A stretch of DNA of 64,000 nucleotides. Source: Pseudomonadota bacterium. Its GTDB lineage: Bacteria; Desulfobacterota; SM23-61. Below are positions 52,148 to 60,915 of the stretch, in pieces. The notes under the pieces are model-generated. The model searched no databases. It was given only the letters and a program-made list of their open reading frames with translations, and was not told the origin of the DNA. Location: positions 1 through 64,000 of the forward strand of contig JAHJQK010000119.1 in assembly GCA_018819135.1 (NCBI GenBank), written 5' to 3'. Position numbers and translations under genes: made by a program. The stretch's first letter is position 1, and every line of letters begins with the position of its first letter.

Positions 52148-52286
52148 AACTATTTATCGCGCCTGAGCGAGTAGGCCCACCGGGAGGCAATAAGGATGCG
52201 GAAAAGATGTTGGAAGGGTTGGCACAGTGACTTCCGCAGGCTGTTTATTGAATATATCTCGACAACACGTCTTCTACAAGTTGCAC

Positions 52287-52327
52287 TTGCCAAGCATCTA
52301 ATGTAATGCTATATTTAGTGCTAAATA
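52287..52327 (+). promoter_or_regulatory. phd-parE promoter and operator
   Basis: TTGCCA (52287), a 17-base spacer and TATATT (52310) form a sigma-70 promoter. The perfect dyad TATTTAGTGCTAAATA (52312-52327) overlaps the -10, and AGCAT/ATGCT flank the spacer. This is the expected place for autorepression by the Phd-type antitoxin. Confidence 0.6.
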
Positions 52328-52348
52328 ATATGTTTCTGGAGGTACGTT

Positions 52349-52636
52349 ATGTCGCGTATAAGCCCTTCGGAAGATATCCGCTCTGTTACCGATCTAAAGC
52401 GTAACACCCGCGATATTCTTGACCATCTCCATGCGACGGGGCGACCGGTCATTCTAACGGTCAACGGCCGGGCCGATTCCGTGCTGCTGGATGTGCGCGT
52501 CTATGAAAAATACCTGCAGGCAGGGAATTTCGCAAAACTCCTCGCCCCGGCTGAACGAGAGGCGGAAAGCGGCCGGACTCGTCCTGCCCGCGACTTTCTG
52601 AAAGAGTTCAAGCGTGGCAAAAAAATTCAGGGTTGA
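52349..52636 (+). CDS. Phd/YefM-type antitoxin
   Basis: The 95-aa protein has the Phd fold: 'SVTDLKRNTRDILDHLHATG' and 'RPVILTVNGRADSVLLDVRV', then a disordered toxin-binding tail. GGAGG precedes the ATG. It overlaps the toxin gene by 23 bases. With the dyad at 52312-52327 it probably regulates its own operon. Confidence 0.88.
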   Translation: MSRISPSEDIRSVTDLKRNTRDILDHLHATGRPVILTVNGRADSVLLDVRVYEKYLQAGNFAKLLAPAEREAESGRTRPARDFLKEFKRGKKIQG

Positions 52637-52937
52637 CATCACCGAGGCAGCCGAAGCGGATGTGGCCGAAATCTGGGAGTACATCGCCCAGGACAAACCC
52701 GATGCAGCAACCGCCTTTGTCCTGCGACTGGAAGAACAGATCCGCACACTGGAACGCTTTCCCGAACGCAGTCCGCTGGTGACGGAAAACGAGCTGCTCG
52801 GCACCGCCTATCGCCATCTGCTGCACGGTAATTATCGGACCATCTTCAAGATTGTCGGCTCCAGGGTGATCATCTTGCGGGTGCTGCATGGGGCGCGGCT
52901 GCTGGATACGGGGATCCTGGAGGGGTTGGAGAAATGA
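52614..52937 (+). CDS. ParE/RelE-type toxin
   Basis: The 107-aa protein is a RelE/ParE-fold toxin: 'RVDITEAAEADVAEIWEYIA', 'LEERIRTLERFPERSPLV' (as LEEQIRTLERFPE), 'LLGTAYRHLLHGNYRTIFKI' and 'VIILRVLHGARLLD'. The pattern FPER...YRxLLHGxYRxxF fits the ParE branch, which targets gyrase, better than ribosome-dependent RelE, but this is not certain. The start is a GTG at 52614 inside the antitoxin gene. Confidence 0.88.
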   Translation: MAKKFRVDITEAAEADVAEIWEYIAQDKPDAATAFVLRLEEQIRTLERFPERSPLVTENELLGTAYRHLLHGNYRTIFKIVGSRVIILRVLHGARLLDTGILEGLEK

Positions 52938-53063
52938 AGCTCGACCAGGACAGATCCCTTGCTGAATTGCCTGACGTCTGGTCTCTTGATCGCCTAAAAG
53001 ATGTGGTGGGTCTTCGTGCGGACGTGGCGCGGGTGGGTTGCTCTTCCTGCCCTTCAAGGGATG

Positions 53064-53108
53064 TACATCAATTATGATGTAGACAAAATATGAATTTTAG
53101 TGTATAAT
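53064..53108 (+). promoter_or_regulatory. Promoter with overlapping 7-4-7 operator before XRE gene
   Basis: TAGACA (53080), a 17-base spacer and TATAAT (53103) form a strong promoter. The perfect inverted repeat TACATCA-ATTA-TGATGTA (53064-53081) covers the start of the -35. This fits repression by the HTH protein encoded just downstream. Confidence 0.65.
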
Positions 53109-53166
53109 TTTATGAATCATGAATCAGAGCACGGAATATCTCCCGTTGGCAGAGAAGGACAGACCG

Positions 53167-53517
53167 ATGAAAAAAACCAATTTCGACCGGTATCTCGAAG
53201 CGCAGTTGCAGGATCCTGTCTTCGCCGCCCGCTTTGAGCATGCCGGCGAGGCATGGGACGTGGCGCTGCAAATTGCCGCGCTTCGCCGACAGGCCGGGCT
53301 TTCGCAAAAGGACCTTGCAAAGCTCCTCAAGACGTCGCAGCAGCAGATCAGCCGGCTGGAATCTCCCGGCTACGAAGGCCATTCTCTGAGCATGTTGCGC
53401 CGTGTTGCCGAGGCCCTGCATGCACGGATGCGCGTCATTTTTGAACCGGCTGCAAGCCAGACCAGAATGCACGTTGCTGAAGCTCAGGCCCCGTACCGGA
53501 CAAAACGAACATCATGA
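53167..53517 (+). CDS. XRE-family HTH regulator, HigA-like
   Basis: The 116-aa product starts at ATG 53167 (AAGGA nine bases upstream) rather than the track ATG 53119. It has an XRE HTH: 'IAALRRQAGLSQKDLAKLLK' and 'TSQQQISRLESPGYEGHSLS', then 'LRRVAEALHARMRVIFEP'. Such proteins often pair with a RelE/HigB-type toxin, but none is upstream within 200 bp apart from the ParE-type gene of the previous pair. The clear operator suggests self-repression. Confidence 0.82.
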   Translation: MKKTNFDRYLEAQLQDPVFAARFEHAGEAWDVALQIAALRRQAGLSQKDLAKLLKTSQQQISRLESPGYEGHSLSMLRRVAEALHARMRVIFEPAASQTRMHVAEAQAPYRTKRTS

Positions 53518-53552
53518 GCCGCTGGAATTTGTTTTGAAGGAGGTGTTCAAAA

Positions 53553-53789
53553 ATACTTAGGAACCACCAAAAACCCCTGAGCGGCTATGCCCTGAGAGAT
53601 GCCGGATGGAATGCCCTGGTAAGAAATTTGGGATTGGTCAATGCAACGAGATTCTTATTGCAGTATGAATCCGGTTACGGTGAATATACCGAGATTAAGA
53701 GAAAGCTTTTTAAGAGTAAATCTGTCGGCGATATTTCAAGGGAAATAGAAAGATGTATGGCGAAGCGCCCGAAAAAATCGGACAGTTGA
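53553..53789 (+). CDS. Small conserved-looking protein without a standard start codon
   Basis: This is a frame missed by the track: after AAGGAGG at 53537 it runs from ATA 53553, 'ILRNHQKPLSGYALRDAGWN', 'ALVRNLGLVNATRFLLQYES' and 'GYGEYTEIKRKLFKSKSV', to TGA 53789 (78 aa). The text is strongly protein-like and recalls small helical proteins found beside nucleotidyltransferase or PIN genes in accessory regions. With ATA in place of ATG it may be silenced, or may start at a rare codon. It precedes the nucleotidyltransferase gene by about 100 bp. Confidence 0.5.
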   Translation: MLRNHQKPLSGYALRDAGWNALVRNLGLVNATRFLLQYESGYGEYTEIKRKLFKSKSVGDISREIERCMAKRPKKSDS

Positions 53790-53889
53790 AAATACTCGCT
53801 CCTGACGGAAAGATACGTCTGACCGATTGTACCAACACCGAGACCCTGTGGCGGCCAGTCCACTCTCTTCCGCCGGAAAGAAGATCGAC

Positions 53890-54417
53890 GTGAGCATTGA
53901 CCAGATCATTAGCCTTATCAATCGGATGGAAGGTGACGGGATCGTGAAACGCTACGCTATCGGCGGCGCGGTGGGTGCGACGTTCTACCTTGAGCCGGTT
54001 GCCACGCTGGATGTGGATATATTTGTAGCGGTCCCACAGAAGACTGGTCAGGTTCTGCTCGACCTGCGCCCCATCCACGACTATCTCACAGCCCATGGCG
54101 GGGTGGTCGAGGGCGAATATATCGTCCTTGCCGGATGGCCCGTTCAATTTCTGCCGCCAACGAGCCCGCTGGTGGAAGAGGCGCTGGCCGATGCCGTCAC
54201 CGTGGATGTGGACGGCACTCCCGCGCGGGTCTTTGCGGCGGAACACCTCGCGGCAGTGGCCTTGCAAACCGGCCGTGCCAAGGACAAGGCCCGTCTGCTT
54301 CAGTTCGTCGAGGCTGGCGTGCTGAAGGCTGAGCGTTTCCAAGCCATTTTGGCGCGGCACGGCCTTGTTGACCGGTGGCGGGAGTTCGAGCGTACCTTTC
54401 TTCGGACTATGCCATGA
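53890..54417 (+). CDS. Nucleotidyltransferase-fold protein (AbiEii/DUF6036-like)
   Basis: The 175-aa product from GTG 53890 (GGAAAGAAG upstream) has a minimal nucleotidyltransferase core: 'KRYAIGGAVGATFYLEPVAT' followed by 'LDVDIFVAV', i.e. the GG and DxD pattern. It ends with helices 'HLAAVALQTGRAKDKARLLQ'. AbiEii-like toxins share this fold, as do many orphan proteins next to restriction systems. It overlaps the next gene by ATGA, which looks like a toxin-antitoxin style pair. The track start at 53827 adds residues with no support. Confidence 0.75.
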   Translation: MSIDQIISLINRMEGDGIVKRYAIGGAVGATFYLEPVATLDVDIFVAVPQKTGQVLLDLRPIHDYLTAHGGVVEGEYIVLAGWPVQFLPPTSPLVEEALADAVTVDVDGTPARVFAAEHLAAVALQTGRAKDKARLLQFVEAGVLKAERFQAILARHGLVDRWREFERTFLRTMP

Positions 54418-54617
54418 GCTTCGACCTGCAACGGATTATAGAAAGCAAGCGGGAGATGCGGCGGAAGCTGGCTGGTCGGCCCGTGGCGGAGAAACTGGCG
54501 ATGCTGGATGCGCTGCGCGCCCGGGTGCGCACGATTCTCAAAGCGGCCACGCGCCGGGAAACATCGCTTCTGCGCGAGTCACAGCCGGAATATCGGGTCA
54601 ACCCCCGAAAGGACTGA
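54414..54617 (+). CDS. Small helical partner of the nucleotidyltransferase
   Basis: The 67-aa product starts at ATG 54414 inside the previous stop codon region (ATGA). It is one highly charged helical unit: 'SFDLQRIIESKREMRRKLAG' and 'RPVAEKLAMLDALRARVRTI'. No known domain is recognised. The translation coupling argues that it acts with the nucleotidyltransferase, possibly as its antitoxin or regulator. It is followed two bases later by the HsdR-like fragment. Confidence 0.65.
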   Translation: MSFDLQRIIESKREMRRKLAGRPVAEKLAMLDALRARVRTILKAATRRETSLLRESQPEYRVNPRKD

Positions 54618-54619
54618 CC

Positions 54620-54760
54620 ATGCCGCGCAAGAAAGCCCCCGAGCTGACCTTTCAGCAGCACATCACGGATTTCCTCGTCCGCGAGCACCTATCAAAAGAA
54701 GCCTTAGAAGGGCATTTTTGGCCCGGAAATGGCCAATCTAAGAACTACAGAAATCGGTGA
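54620..54760 (+). pseudogene. N-terminal fragment of a type I restriction enzyme R subunit
   Basis: ATG 54620 opens a 46-codon frame, 'MPRKKAPELTFQQHITDFLV' then 'REHLSKEALEGHFW' and a TGA. The first 23 residues match my recollection of a branch of HsdR proteins (PELTFQQHIxDFLxREH); the rest does not, so the gene is broken after about residue 23. A ribosome site (GAAAGGA) is intact. With the methyltransferase fragment at 51148 it suggests that a type I-like restriction locus once stood here. Confidence 0.5.
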
Positions 54761-54771
54761 GGACCCAATAG

Positions 54772-54915
54772 ATGATTTTATCCTGTGAGGAATATCGTGA
54801 CCAGCAGCAATTGCTTGCTCTCAAGAAACGTCTATCTGAGAATAAGCTAGACCCGGAGAAACGAGAGGAGATCGAAAGGCTGGTTCAGGATCTGGAAAAA
54901 AAATTGAAAATGTGA
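54772..54915 (+). CDS. Small charged helical protein, 47 aa
   Basis: ATG 54772 (preceded by GTGAGGA) starts 'MILSCEEYRDQQQLLALKKR' and continues 'LSENKLDPEKREEIERLVQD' to 'LEKKLKM'. It is an amphipathic coiled-coil-like protein, too short for the track. It looks coding and the spacing to the ribosome site is good. No function is recognised. Confidence 0.45.
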   Translation: MILSCEEYRDQQQLLALKKRLSENKLDPEKREEIERLVQDLEKKLKM

Positions 54916-55372
54916 AGCGCGGGAAAAAGGGGCAGCCAGTCAAAAAGGGGAGGGGAAAGAGGGGAGGTTGGTTCTGAAACAATTTTTTCGGCCAGGGTTG
55001 CGGACGAAACTCAACCGGGGAATACAAATTATCTGGGTAAGTCAATTCGAAACCAAATTCCCTTCGCCTCCGCTGAATTCCGAAAGGATGGCAGGAAACG
55101 TCAAACAATGATCCAAGGCCTGGAACAGATAGAGTACTGCCGCGGCATGCTCAAAAGAAGGGCATGAAGCCTGAGAGCCTGCCGGTGAAGGTCTGGCGCG
55201 CCTGCCTGCCGACGCATCGGCGTAGGCAGGGGGCCAAAATTCCCGCGGACGTGAAAAAGGCGGTCAACGAAGTCTATTGGATGCCAGGCAATGGCAATGT
55301 CGTGTTTCCGCTTCTATTGGGGAGAAGGAGCTTTTCGGAAAAACTTTATTCGATAGTACTCTAAATTTGTCA
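54916..55372. other. Gene-poor stretch with a hairpin repeat and possible coding remnants
   Basis: No complete gene is supported. CCTGCCTGCCGA (55201) and TCGGCGTAGGCAGG (55217) form a 12-bp stem with a small bulge, a hairpin repeat of a dispersed type. It interrupts a coding-like frame: 'MIQGLEQIEYCRGMLKRRA' from 55108 stops, and in a shifted frame 'MKPESLPVKVWRACLP' and 'IPADVKKAVNEVYWMPGNG' follow. This may be a decayed gene with an inserted hairpin. Confidence 0.4.
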
Positions 55373-55400
55373 TTGACAATTTTATAGTATAGTTTAAAAT
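55373..55400 (+). promoter_or_regulatory. Promoter of the DUF4143 ATPase gene, possibly leaderless
   Basis: TTGACA (55373), a 16-base spacer and TAAAAT (55395) form a good promoter. The ATG at 55408 lies only 7 bases after the -10, so transcription would start at or next to the start codon. No ribosome site is visible. Confidence 0.5.
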
Positions 55401-55407
55401 TGTAAAT

Positions 55408-56628
55408 ATGCCGATTCCCCGGAATCTTAAACCCTTCCTTCTTTCTGACCTGGAACAATATGATCAAATGCTTTTCGTTTCGGGCCCCCGGCAATGCGGC
55501 AAAACAACCCTGGCCGAAATGATTCTCGACAAGGTCGGGACCGGGCGTTATTGGAATTATGATATTCCGGAAGACCAGATCCTTCTGACCAAGAAACCTT
55601 CCTTTTTTGAAGAAATCGACCGCAAGAAGGGTGTTAAACCCCTAATCGTTTTTGATGAGATCCACAAGTATCCTCGCTGGAAAAATGTTCTCAAAGGGGC
55701 TTATGACCGCTCCCGCAAGGAATTCCGTTTTTTAATTACCGGCAGCGGACGACTGGATTTGTATCAAAAAGGGGGGGACAGCCTGTCCGGGCGATATCTG
55801 CTCCATCATCTCTTCCCCCTTACCATCAATGAACTGGCGGGCAAAAAAATGCCCATGGAAGATTTTCTAAAAAATCCAAGCGACCTTCCAGGAGAGCAGC
55901 AAGACACCTGGTCTACTTGGAAAGCGCTTGAAATGCTAAGCGGTTTTCCCGAGCCCTTCACTCGGGGGACGGAAGCCTTTTATCGTCGTTGGACTCATGC
56001 CTATAGCAGGCAAATGGTCCGTGAGGAAATTCGCGATCTCACCCAAGTGCGACAGGTAGGGCAAATGGAGATGCTCGCCAGGCTGCTTCCGGACAAAGTG
56101 GGCAATCTCTTTTCCATCAATTCGATCCGTGAAGACATCAAGGTCTCTTTTGAAACCATTAAGAACTGGATCGGGATTTTTGAAAATTTCTTTCTGGCCT
56201 TTTTGATTCCTCCCTGGAGCAAAAAGTTAACCCGCGCCATCCATAAAGAACCCAAGCTGTACCTCTATAACTGGGCTGCGGTTTCAGATGCAGGGGCTCG
56301 ATTCGAGAACATGGTAGCTCTCCATTTATACCAGGCGGTTACCTTTTGGAATGAGCGGGGCCTGGGGGAATTTGGTCTTTACTTTGTCCGCGACCGGCAG
56401 AAAAATGAAGTGGATTTTTTAATCAGCAAGGGAAAGGGGCCTTTTCTTTTGGTAGAAGGCAAGCTTGGGGAAACCGAACCTGCTCCTGCTTTATTGAAGA
56501 TCAAAAAGCTTTTTCAGGTCCCCGCTGTCCAGCTGGTGAATAAGCCGGGGATCTCTCGCCTTTTAACCAGAGATGACGAGAAAATTCTGGTGGTTTCCGC
56601 TGACCGCTGGTTGATCTCGCTGCCCTGA
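55408..56628 (+). CDS. AAA ATPase with C-terminal DUF4143 nuclease-like domain
   Basis: The 406-aa protein has an AAA_14 domain with Walker A 'VSGPRQCGKTTLAEMIL', Walker B 'PLIVFDEIHKYPRWKN' and sensor 'FLITGSGRLDLYQKGGDSLS', then the DUF4143 domain ('VGNLFSINSIREDIKVSFET', 'RFENMVALHLYQAV', 'VRDRQKNEVDFLIS'). The END-xD-xE pattern near 350 (NEVDF, VEGK) is PD-(D/E)XK-like. These ATPases are very common, often mobile, and of unknown function. Confidence 0.88.
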   Translation: MPIPRNLKPFLLSDLEQYDQMLFVSGPRQCGKTTLAEMILDKVGTGRYWNYDIPEDQILLTKKPSFFEEIDRKKGVKPLIVFDEIHKYPRWKNVLKGAYDRSRKEFRFLITGSGRLDLYQKGGDSLSGRYLLHHLFPLTINELAGKKMPMEDFLKNPSDLPGEQQDTWSTWKALEMLSGFPEPFTRGTEAFYRRWTHAYSRQMVREEIRDLTQVRQVGQMEMLARLLPDKVGNLFSINSIREDIKVSFETIKNWIGIFENFFLAFLIPPWSKKLTRAIHKEPKLYLYNWAAVSDAGARFENMVALHLYQAVTFWNERGLGEFGLYFVRDRQKNEVDFLISKGKGPFLLVEGKLGETEPAPALLKIKKLFQVPAVQLVNKPGISRLLTRDDEKILVVSADRWLISLP

Positions 56629-56771
56629 GAATGGATCGCCGGTGCTCATCGAGGCGATATAGAGAAAAAGGATTGCGGGGAAAACGAGATACAAAAAAAA
56701 CGAACCCAGTCCAATGAAAAAAAATACAATCTTCCTTGATTTCCGATTGGGACCCTGTTAGGCTTTGGGGA

Positions 56772-58184
56772 GTGAAGACGATTGTACTGGTCAACCCCCC
56801 CTATTCTTTCTGGTCGCCAGAAAAAAATTACCTTCGTCCTTTCATCGGCACCTTGCCCTCCTTTGGGCTTTTGAGTCTGGCCGCTGTTCTCCGGGAACGA
56901 GGATATGCGGTAAAGATCATCGAAAGCGCTTCACTGGGCTTAACGTTCTCCCAGACCTTGAAAAATATCCTGCGGGAAAAGCCGCATTACGTGGGGCTGA
57001 ATTGTACCACGGCATCCGTAGATAACGCCGCGAGGATCGCTCGGGCCATTAAAGAGGTAAACGCTCGGATTTTGACTTTTGTCGGGGGGCCTCATATTAC
57101 GGCCATCCCTGAAGAAACTTTCCACCGTTACGCGGTTTTTGATTACGGGGTTGTAGGCGAAGGAGAGATGGCCTTTCTGGATCTCCTCCAGGCTGTGGAA
57201 GAAGACGGGGGGTTCCGAGGAGTAGAGAGCGCCATTTTTAGAGAGGGAGGGAGGGTTTATGTAAATCCCCGCCGGAAGTTCATCGAAAATTTGGATCGGC
57301 TCCCTTTCCCGGCTTATGACCTCCTTCCCTCCTTTCCTCAACAGTACCGCCCGCCATTTTTGAATTACCAGCGAGGTCCGGCAGCCTCCGTCATCTCCTC
57401 CCGGGGCTGTCCTCAGGTTTGTACCTTCTGCGACCGGTCGGTCTTCGGCAACCGTTATCGATATTTTTCCGAAGATTATCTCTTCAACCTGATCTCTTAT
57501 CTGCGCCATCAGTACAGGATTGAGCACCTCATCTTTGCCGACGATCAGTTCGCCGCTTCCAGGCCCCGCTTGATTCGCTTTTGCGAAAAACTGGCCAAGG
57601 CCGGGCTGCCGATTCGCTGGAATTGCGATGCCCGGGTGGATTCCGTAGATTCCGCATTGCTAAAAATCATGAAAAGGGCGGGGTGCTGGATGATCAGTTA
57701 TGGGATTGAAAGCGGCTCCCCGGAAATCTTGGCCGGGATCCGCAAAGGCATTTCGCTCGACCAAGTCGAGCAAGCGGTGCATCTGACCAAAGAGGCCGGA
57801 ATTCGGGCCAAGGGTCTTTTTATGATTGGCTATCCCCAGGAGACGGAATGCACCCTGCGTGAAACTTTATCCTTAATCCTCCGCTGCCCGTTCGATGAGC
57901 TGAACCTCTCTTTCTTGACCCCTTATCCAGGGACAGAAATCTATTCGCAGGCCCAGCGTTCAGCGGGGTTTTCGGAAGATTGGAGCCGAATGAATGCTCT
58001 GAATTGCATTTTCAAGCCGGAAGCGCTTTCTGTTGGGGACCTGGAAAAGGCCTATGCCAGGATGATTCGCAAATTTTATATGCGCCCCCGCATAACTTTT
58101 TCCTACCTGGGTCTTCTGGCCCGAAGCCCGAACAATTGCGTTCGGTTGGCTGCGGGCATTTCACGATGGCTGCTGACTCGGTGA
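56772..58184 (+). CDS. B12-binding domain radical SAM protein
   Basis: The product is about 470 aa from GTG 56772, where '[20 protein letters not shown]' gives the standard beginning of this family. The N-terminal B12-binding-like Rossmann domain includes '[20 protein letters not shown]' and '[16 protein letters not shown]'. The radical SAM domain has the cluster motif 'CPQVCTFC' in '[19 protein letters not shown]'. Members methylate or rearrange diverse substrates; nothing here indicates which. Its 3' end overlaps the convergent ftsH by 24 bases. Confidence 0.88.
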   Translation: MKTIVLVNPPYSFWSPEKNYLRPFIGTLPSFGLLSLAAVLRERGYAVKIIESASLGLTFSQTLKNILREKPHYVGLNCTTASVDNAARIARAIKEVNARILTFVGGPHITAIPEETFHRYAVFDYGVVGEGEMAFLDLLQAVEEDGGFRGVESAIFREGGRVYVNPRRKFIENLDRLPFPAYDLLPSFPQQYRPPFLNYQRGPAASVISSRGCPQVCTFCDRSVFGNRYRYFSEDYLFNLISYLRHQYRIEHLIFADDQFAASRPRLIRFCEKLAKAGLPIRWNCDARVDSVDSALLKIMKRAGCWMISYGIESGSPEILAGIRKGISLDQVEQAVHLTKEAGIRAKGLFMIGYPQETECTLRETLSLILRCPFDELNLSFLTPYPGTEIYSQAQRSAGFSEDWSRMNALNCIFKPEALSVGDLEKAYARMIRKFYMRPRITFSYLGLLARSPNNCVRLAAGISRWLLTR

Positions 58185-60101
58185 ATTATGGATCTTCGCT
58201 TGGGCCTCGGGTTCGGATTTGTTCAGCATCCTCCTGAGCTCTTCTCCCTGCACAACTTCTTTTTCCAGCAGCAGGTGGGCCAATTTCTCCAAAACATCGC
58301 GCCGTTCTGACAGAATCTGCCGCACTCTCTGATGGACCTCTTCCACCACCCGGGAAATCTCCTCATCAATTTGAGCCGCTTTCTCTTCGCTGTACGTTTT
58401 GCTGCCTGAAAAGCTTTCTGGAAGGAACATCGGCCGGCGCTCGCGCTCGTAGGTCACCAGGCCCAGGCGCTCGCTCATGCCGTATTCCGTAACCATGGAG
58501 CGAGCGATGTCCGTAGCCCGCTGCAAGTCATTTTGGGCGCCGGTGGAAATCTCTCCGAAGACCAAATCCTCAGCTATCCGCCCTCCTAAAAGGACGGCCA
58601 GCCGGTCCAGTAACTCCGAACGAGTCAGCAAATAACGGTCTTCGGTAGGCTGTTGCTGCGTATATCCCAGGGCCGCGATCCCCCGGGGGATGATGGAGAT
58701 CTTATGGACCGGTTCGGCATGTTCCAAGGATTCGGCGACGATGGCATGTCCGGATTCGTGGTAGGCGATGATCTCTTTTTCTTTGGGGCTCATCACCCGC
58801 TTTCTTTTTTCCAGTCCCGCGATCACGCGGTCAATGGCCTCGTCGAACTCGGCCGCCTCTACTTCCTCTTTGTTCTTCCTGGCGGCCAGCAGGGCCGCTT
58901 CGTTGACCAGGTTGGCTAAATCCGCTCCCACAAAACCCGGGGTGCGGGCGGCAATTTTACGGAGGTCCACTTGCGGGGAGAGCAGGACATTTTTAGAATG
59001 GATTTTCAGAATGGCCTCCCGACCATTAATGTCCGGCCGGTCCACCAGGACTTGCCGATCAAACCGCCCCGGCCGTAAAAGGGCCGGATCCAGAATCTCC
59101 GGGCGGTTGGTGGCGGCCATGATGATGACCCCTTTGTTGGATTCAAACCCATCCATCTCCACGAGAAGCTGATTCAGGGTTTGTTCCCGTTCGTCATGTC
59201 CTCCCATGACGTTCATCCCCCGGGCTTTACCCAGGGCATCCAGTTCATCGATAAAGATGATGCAGGGAGCCTGGCTGGTGGCCTGGGAAAAAAGATCGCG
59301 GACTCGGGCTGCTCCCACCCCTACGAACATCTCAACGAATTCCGAGCCGCTGATACTGAAAAAAGGAACTTTGGCCTCTCCGGCCACGGCTTTGGCCAGG
59401 AGGGTTTTACCGGTTCCCGGCGCTCCCACCAAAAGTACACCCTTGGGAATTCTTCCGCCCAATCTTTGAAATTTTTCCGGGTTCCTTAAAAACTCCACGA
59501 TCTCCTGGAGCTCTTCTTTGGCTTCATCGATTCCGGCTACGTCGGTAAATGTGATTTTGGTCCCATCTTCGGCAAAGACCTTGGCTTTGCTTTTGCTGAA
59601 AGACATTACCCCCATGCCCGGGCCCATCCTTTTCATGGCGTACCTCCAGATCACGAAAAAAATGCCCAGGGGGATGATCCAGGAGAAAAGATTATTTAGG
59701 AATTTGCTCTGGTAGAGGCCGGAATAATTTACCTTACGTTCATCCAGCTCTTTGACCAGGTTGGGATCCTCGACACGAACGGTGACGAAATCCTGGTGCT
59801 TTTCTTCTTCTCCTCCCTTAAGCGTTCCGTTGATACTCTCCGGGCCAATGATCACTTTACTAACCTGCCCTTCAGCCAGGCTTTGTTTAAACTTGCTATA
59901 GGAAATACTCTCCACTTTGGGGGAAAGAAAGTAATGCTGTAAAAGGGTCAGCAGGGAAAAAACGATCAGGAAATACCAGATGCTGAAATGGGCCTTGGGG
60001 GGTAAAGCTTCCTTTTTCCGGGCGGGGTCGTGAGAACCGAAGAAAGAGCTGAGCTTTTCCCTAAAATTATCCTCTGGTCTTTTCTCTTGGTTTGATGGCA
60101 T
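58161..60101 (-). CDS. ftsH: ATP-dependent zinc metalloprotease FtsH
   Basis: The start is the ATG at 60101 (AAGGAGGCGGAT upstream) rather than 60128; the product is 646 aa. Two membrane segments ('[20 protein letters not shown]', '[20 protein letters not shown]') bracket a periplasmic domain. The AAA+ part has '[19 protein letters not shown]' and '[15 protein letters not shown]', and the protease HExxH zinc site is '[14 protein letters not shown]'. FtsH degrades unassembled membrane and regulatory proteins. It follows the PPOX-like gene closely and converges with the radical SAM gene. Confidence 0.96.
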   Translation of the reverse strand: MPSNQEKRPEDNFREKLSSFFGSHDPARKKEALPPKAHFSIWYFLIVFSLLTLLQHYFLSPKVESISYSKFKQSLAEGQVSKVIIGPESINGTLKGGEEEKHQDFVTVRVEDPNLVKELDERKVNYSGLYQSKFLNNLFSWIIPLGIFFVIWRYAMKRMGPGMGVMSFSKSKAKVFAEDGTKITFTDVAGIDEAKEELQEIVEFLRNPEKFQRLGGRIPKGVLLVGAPGTGKTLLAKAVAGEAKVPFFSISGSEFVEMFVGVGAARVRDLFSQATSQAPCIIFIDELDALGKARGMNVMGGHDEREQTLNQLLVEMDGFESNKGVIIMAATNRPEILDPALLRPGRFDRQVLVDRPDINGREAILKIHSKNVLLSPQVDLRKIAARTPGFVGADLANLVNEAALLAARKNKEEVEAAEFDEAIDRVIAGLEKRKRVMSPKEKEIIAYHESGHAIVAESLEHAEPVHKISIIPRGIAALGYTQQQPTEDRYLLTRSELLDRLAVLLGGRIAEDLVFGEISTGAQNDLQRATDIARSMVTEYGMSERLGLVTYERERRPMFLPESFSGSKTYSEEKAAQIDEEISRVVEEVHQRVRQILSERRDVLEKLAHLLLEKEVVQGEELRRMLNKSEPEAQAKIHNSPSQQPS

Positions 60102-60134
60102 ATCCGCCTCCTTGAAAAAACTCGCCAAGAAAGT

Positions 60135-60760
60135 TTAAGATTTGGGTTGGTCTTCGTTTCCCTTGAGGGTCTTTAAGATCTCCTCCGAGATGATTAAATC
60201 TGCCGGTGCCCCTCTTTCCTGCAGTTGGGCCACTATTTTTCTCCGATCCGCTTCTGATTTGTTTTGGACCAATTTGAACTTTCCTATGATCTCCTCCACC
60301 ATAAGGGCGTAGACCCCCGTAGCCGGAAGAACCTTTAGATAGAGCGGATCCCCGGGAGATATTTTCTTGTACCGCCCTTCCGGTTGATATTTCTGCATAA
60401 GCTGGTTGAGAACGGCGCATTTCTCTTCGGGGTCATCGATCGCCCTGCACTTCCCGCGCACCTGCACAGATTTAAAGGCAGTCGTGGCGGCGGCGGCATT
60501 CTCTTCCGAAGCAAAATGGGAGGGGATATAGCGTTGCACGGATACCACCGCAAAGGTGGCCCGGGGGTCTTGCTGTAAACATTCGTAACGTTCTCCGGCC
60601 ACCGCCCCATGCCATAGAATCCGTCCATCGAAGACAAAATTCAATGGGGTAATCCTCGGCCATCCATCGGCTCCGTTGAAGGCCAAGTACCCGACTTCGG
60701 CGTTTTCAGGACCTCGGCGAGCAATTCCTGATCTTTGACCGCAAATTCTTTTCTTCTCAC
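60135..60760 (-). pseudogene. PPOX-like (pyridoxamine-phosphate-oxidase fold) gene with N-terminal frameshift
   Basis: The track frame ('MAFNGADGWPRITPLNFVFD', with 'ILWHGAVAGERYECLQQDPR') lacks a proper start; its first codon is a TTG inside the fold. Upstream, in another frame, GTG 60760 (GGGGGGAGC before it) begins 'RRKEFAVKDQELLAEVLK', exactly the missing N-terminus. One base missing in an A-run near 60710 (GAAAACG) joins the two into about 208 aa. It would be a flavin- or F420-binding oxidoreductase of the nitroimidazole-resistance type. It ends just before ftsH. Real frameshift or assembly error cannot be told apart. Confidence 0.7.
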
Positions 60761-60915
60761 CGCTCCCCCCGAATACTAAGAGGGTTCAAGGATTCATGGG
60801 TTCAAGGATCCCAGAGTTTTTCCTTGTCGTATTTATTATTTCCTTCGCCCCCTGGCCCCTTGAATCCTTTCAATTCTCCCGGTACAAACTTCAAGAATAG
60901 TTTATAATAGCACAC

